A DNA stretch of 64,000 nt, from positions 5,898,252-5,962,251 of the forward strand of contig NC_067207.1 in assembly GCF_026262505.1 (NCBI RefSeq). Reading direction: 5' to 3'. The notes beneath the pieces were generated by a model. That model saw only the letters and a list, made by a program, of their open reading frames with translations. It made no database searches and was not told the DNA's origin. Within the stretch, counting starts at the first letter, position 1. Each line of letters starts with the position of its first letter. Positions 63,935 through 64,000 of the stretch are shown piece by piece. The translations under genes and the position numbers were made by a program. The DNA is from Trichomonas vaginalis G3 (lineage: Eukaryota > Parabasalia > Trichomonadida > Trichomonadidae).

Positions 63935-64000
63935 ATGTCAAGATTTGGAAAAGGACACTTAGACAAGAAAGGTGGCCTTTCCGGACCAGGATCTGGTCGT
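63935..64000 (+). CDS. Start of a gene running off the right edge
   Basis: ATG at 63935 with 22 open codons to the window end, starting MSRFGKGHLDKKGGLSGPGS. The Gly/Lys-rich start and balanced base composition look coding. Too short to identify. Confidence 0.5.
   Translation, partial: MSRFGKGHLDKKGGLSGPGSGR

Overview
The window reads as nuclear DNA of a trichomonad-type parabasalid protist (Trichomonas or Tritrichomonas relatives). It is very AT-rich, its genes show no introns, and long AT-rich spacers separate single-gene transcription units. Supporting signs are a BspA-like leucine-rich-repeat protein, a MULE-type transposase, a giant type I surface protein whose acidic tail carries NPLF and DPF motifs, coiled-coil cytoskeletal-type proteins and a two-repeat Myb protein. 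The genus is inferred, not proven.

Layout. 1-5 kb: a partial PP2A B56 regulatory subunit, then 3.9 kb of nested palindromes, including a 426-bp inverted repeat with a 71-nt loop. 5-25 kb: a LIM protein, two coiled-coil proteins, a mucolipin-like TRP channel, an RBM28/Nop4-like RNA-binding protein, a membrane-anchored glycosyltransferase, a TBC RabGAP and an oxysterol-binding-protein homologue. The last has a 1.1-kb TTAA-flanked element inserted just after what looks like its original start codon, and a second TTAA element lies 0.3 kb further on. 25-46 kb: a 2,061-residue repeat-built surface protein, an SPX-DASS phosphate transporter, Myb, a WDR11-like protein and VPS13. 46-49.5 kb: an Asp/His-rich tandem-repeat protein, a 5'-truncated MULE transposase and a 120-bp tandem repeat. 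50.0-59.6 kb: a compact virus-like element. 59.9-64 kb: BspA-like protein, a duplicated-module protein, an SRPK-type kinase and the start of one more gene.

The most notable object is the roughly 9.6-kb element at 50,024-59,627. It is bounded by inverted AGTGTCACTTTTT motifs, and all genes but one lie on the minus strand. It encodes a D12-class adenine methyltransferase, a very large coiled-coil and Pro/Gln-repeat protein, a probable double-jelly-roll major capsid protein, a probable penton or minor capsid protein and an SF3 (D5-like) helicase. I find no integrase, protein-primed DNA polymerase, FtsK-type packaging ATPase or adenovirus-type protease, so it is not a standard Maverick/Polinton. 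It looks like a small Polinton-like virus or virophage-like provirus.

Many genes, cellular and element-borne, carry single-base frameshifts, and most of those I could localise fall in short homopolymers. Consensus sequencing error is therefore a better first explanation than gene decay. Coordinates of affected genes are given for the whole inferred gene, with the break positions stated.
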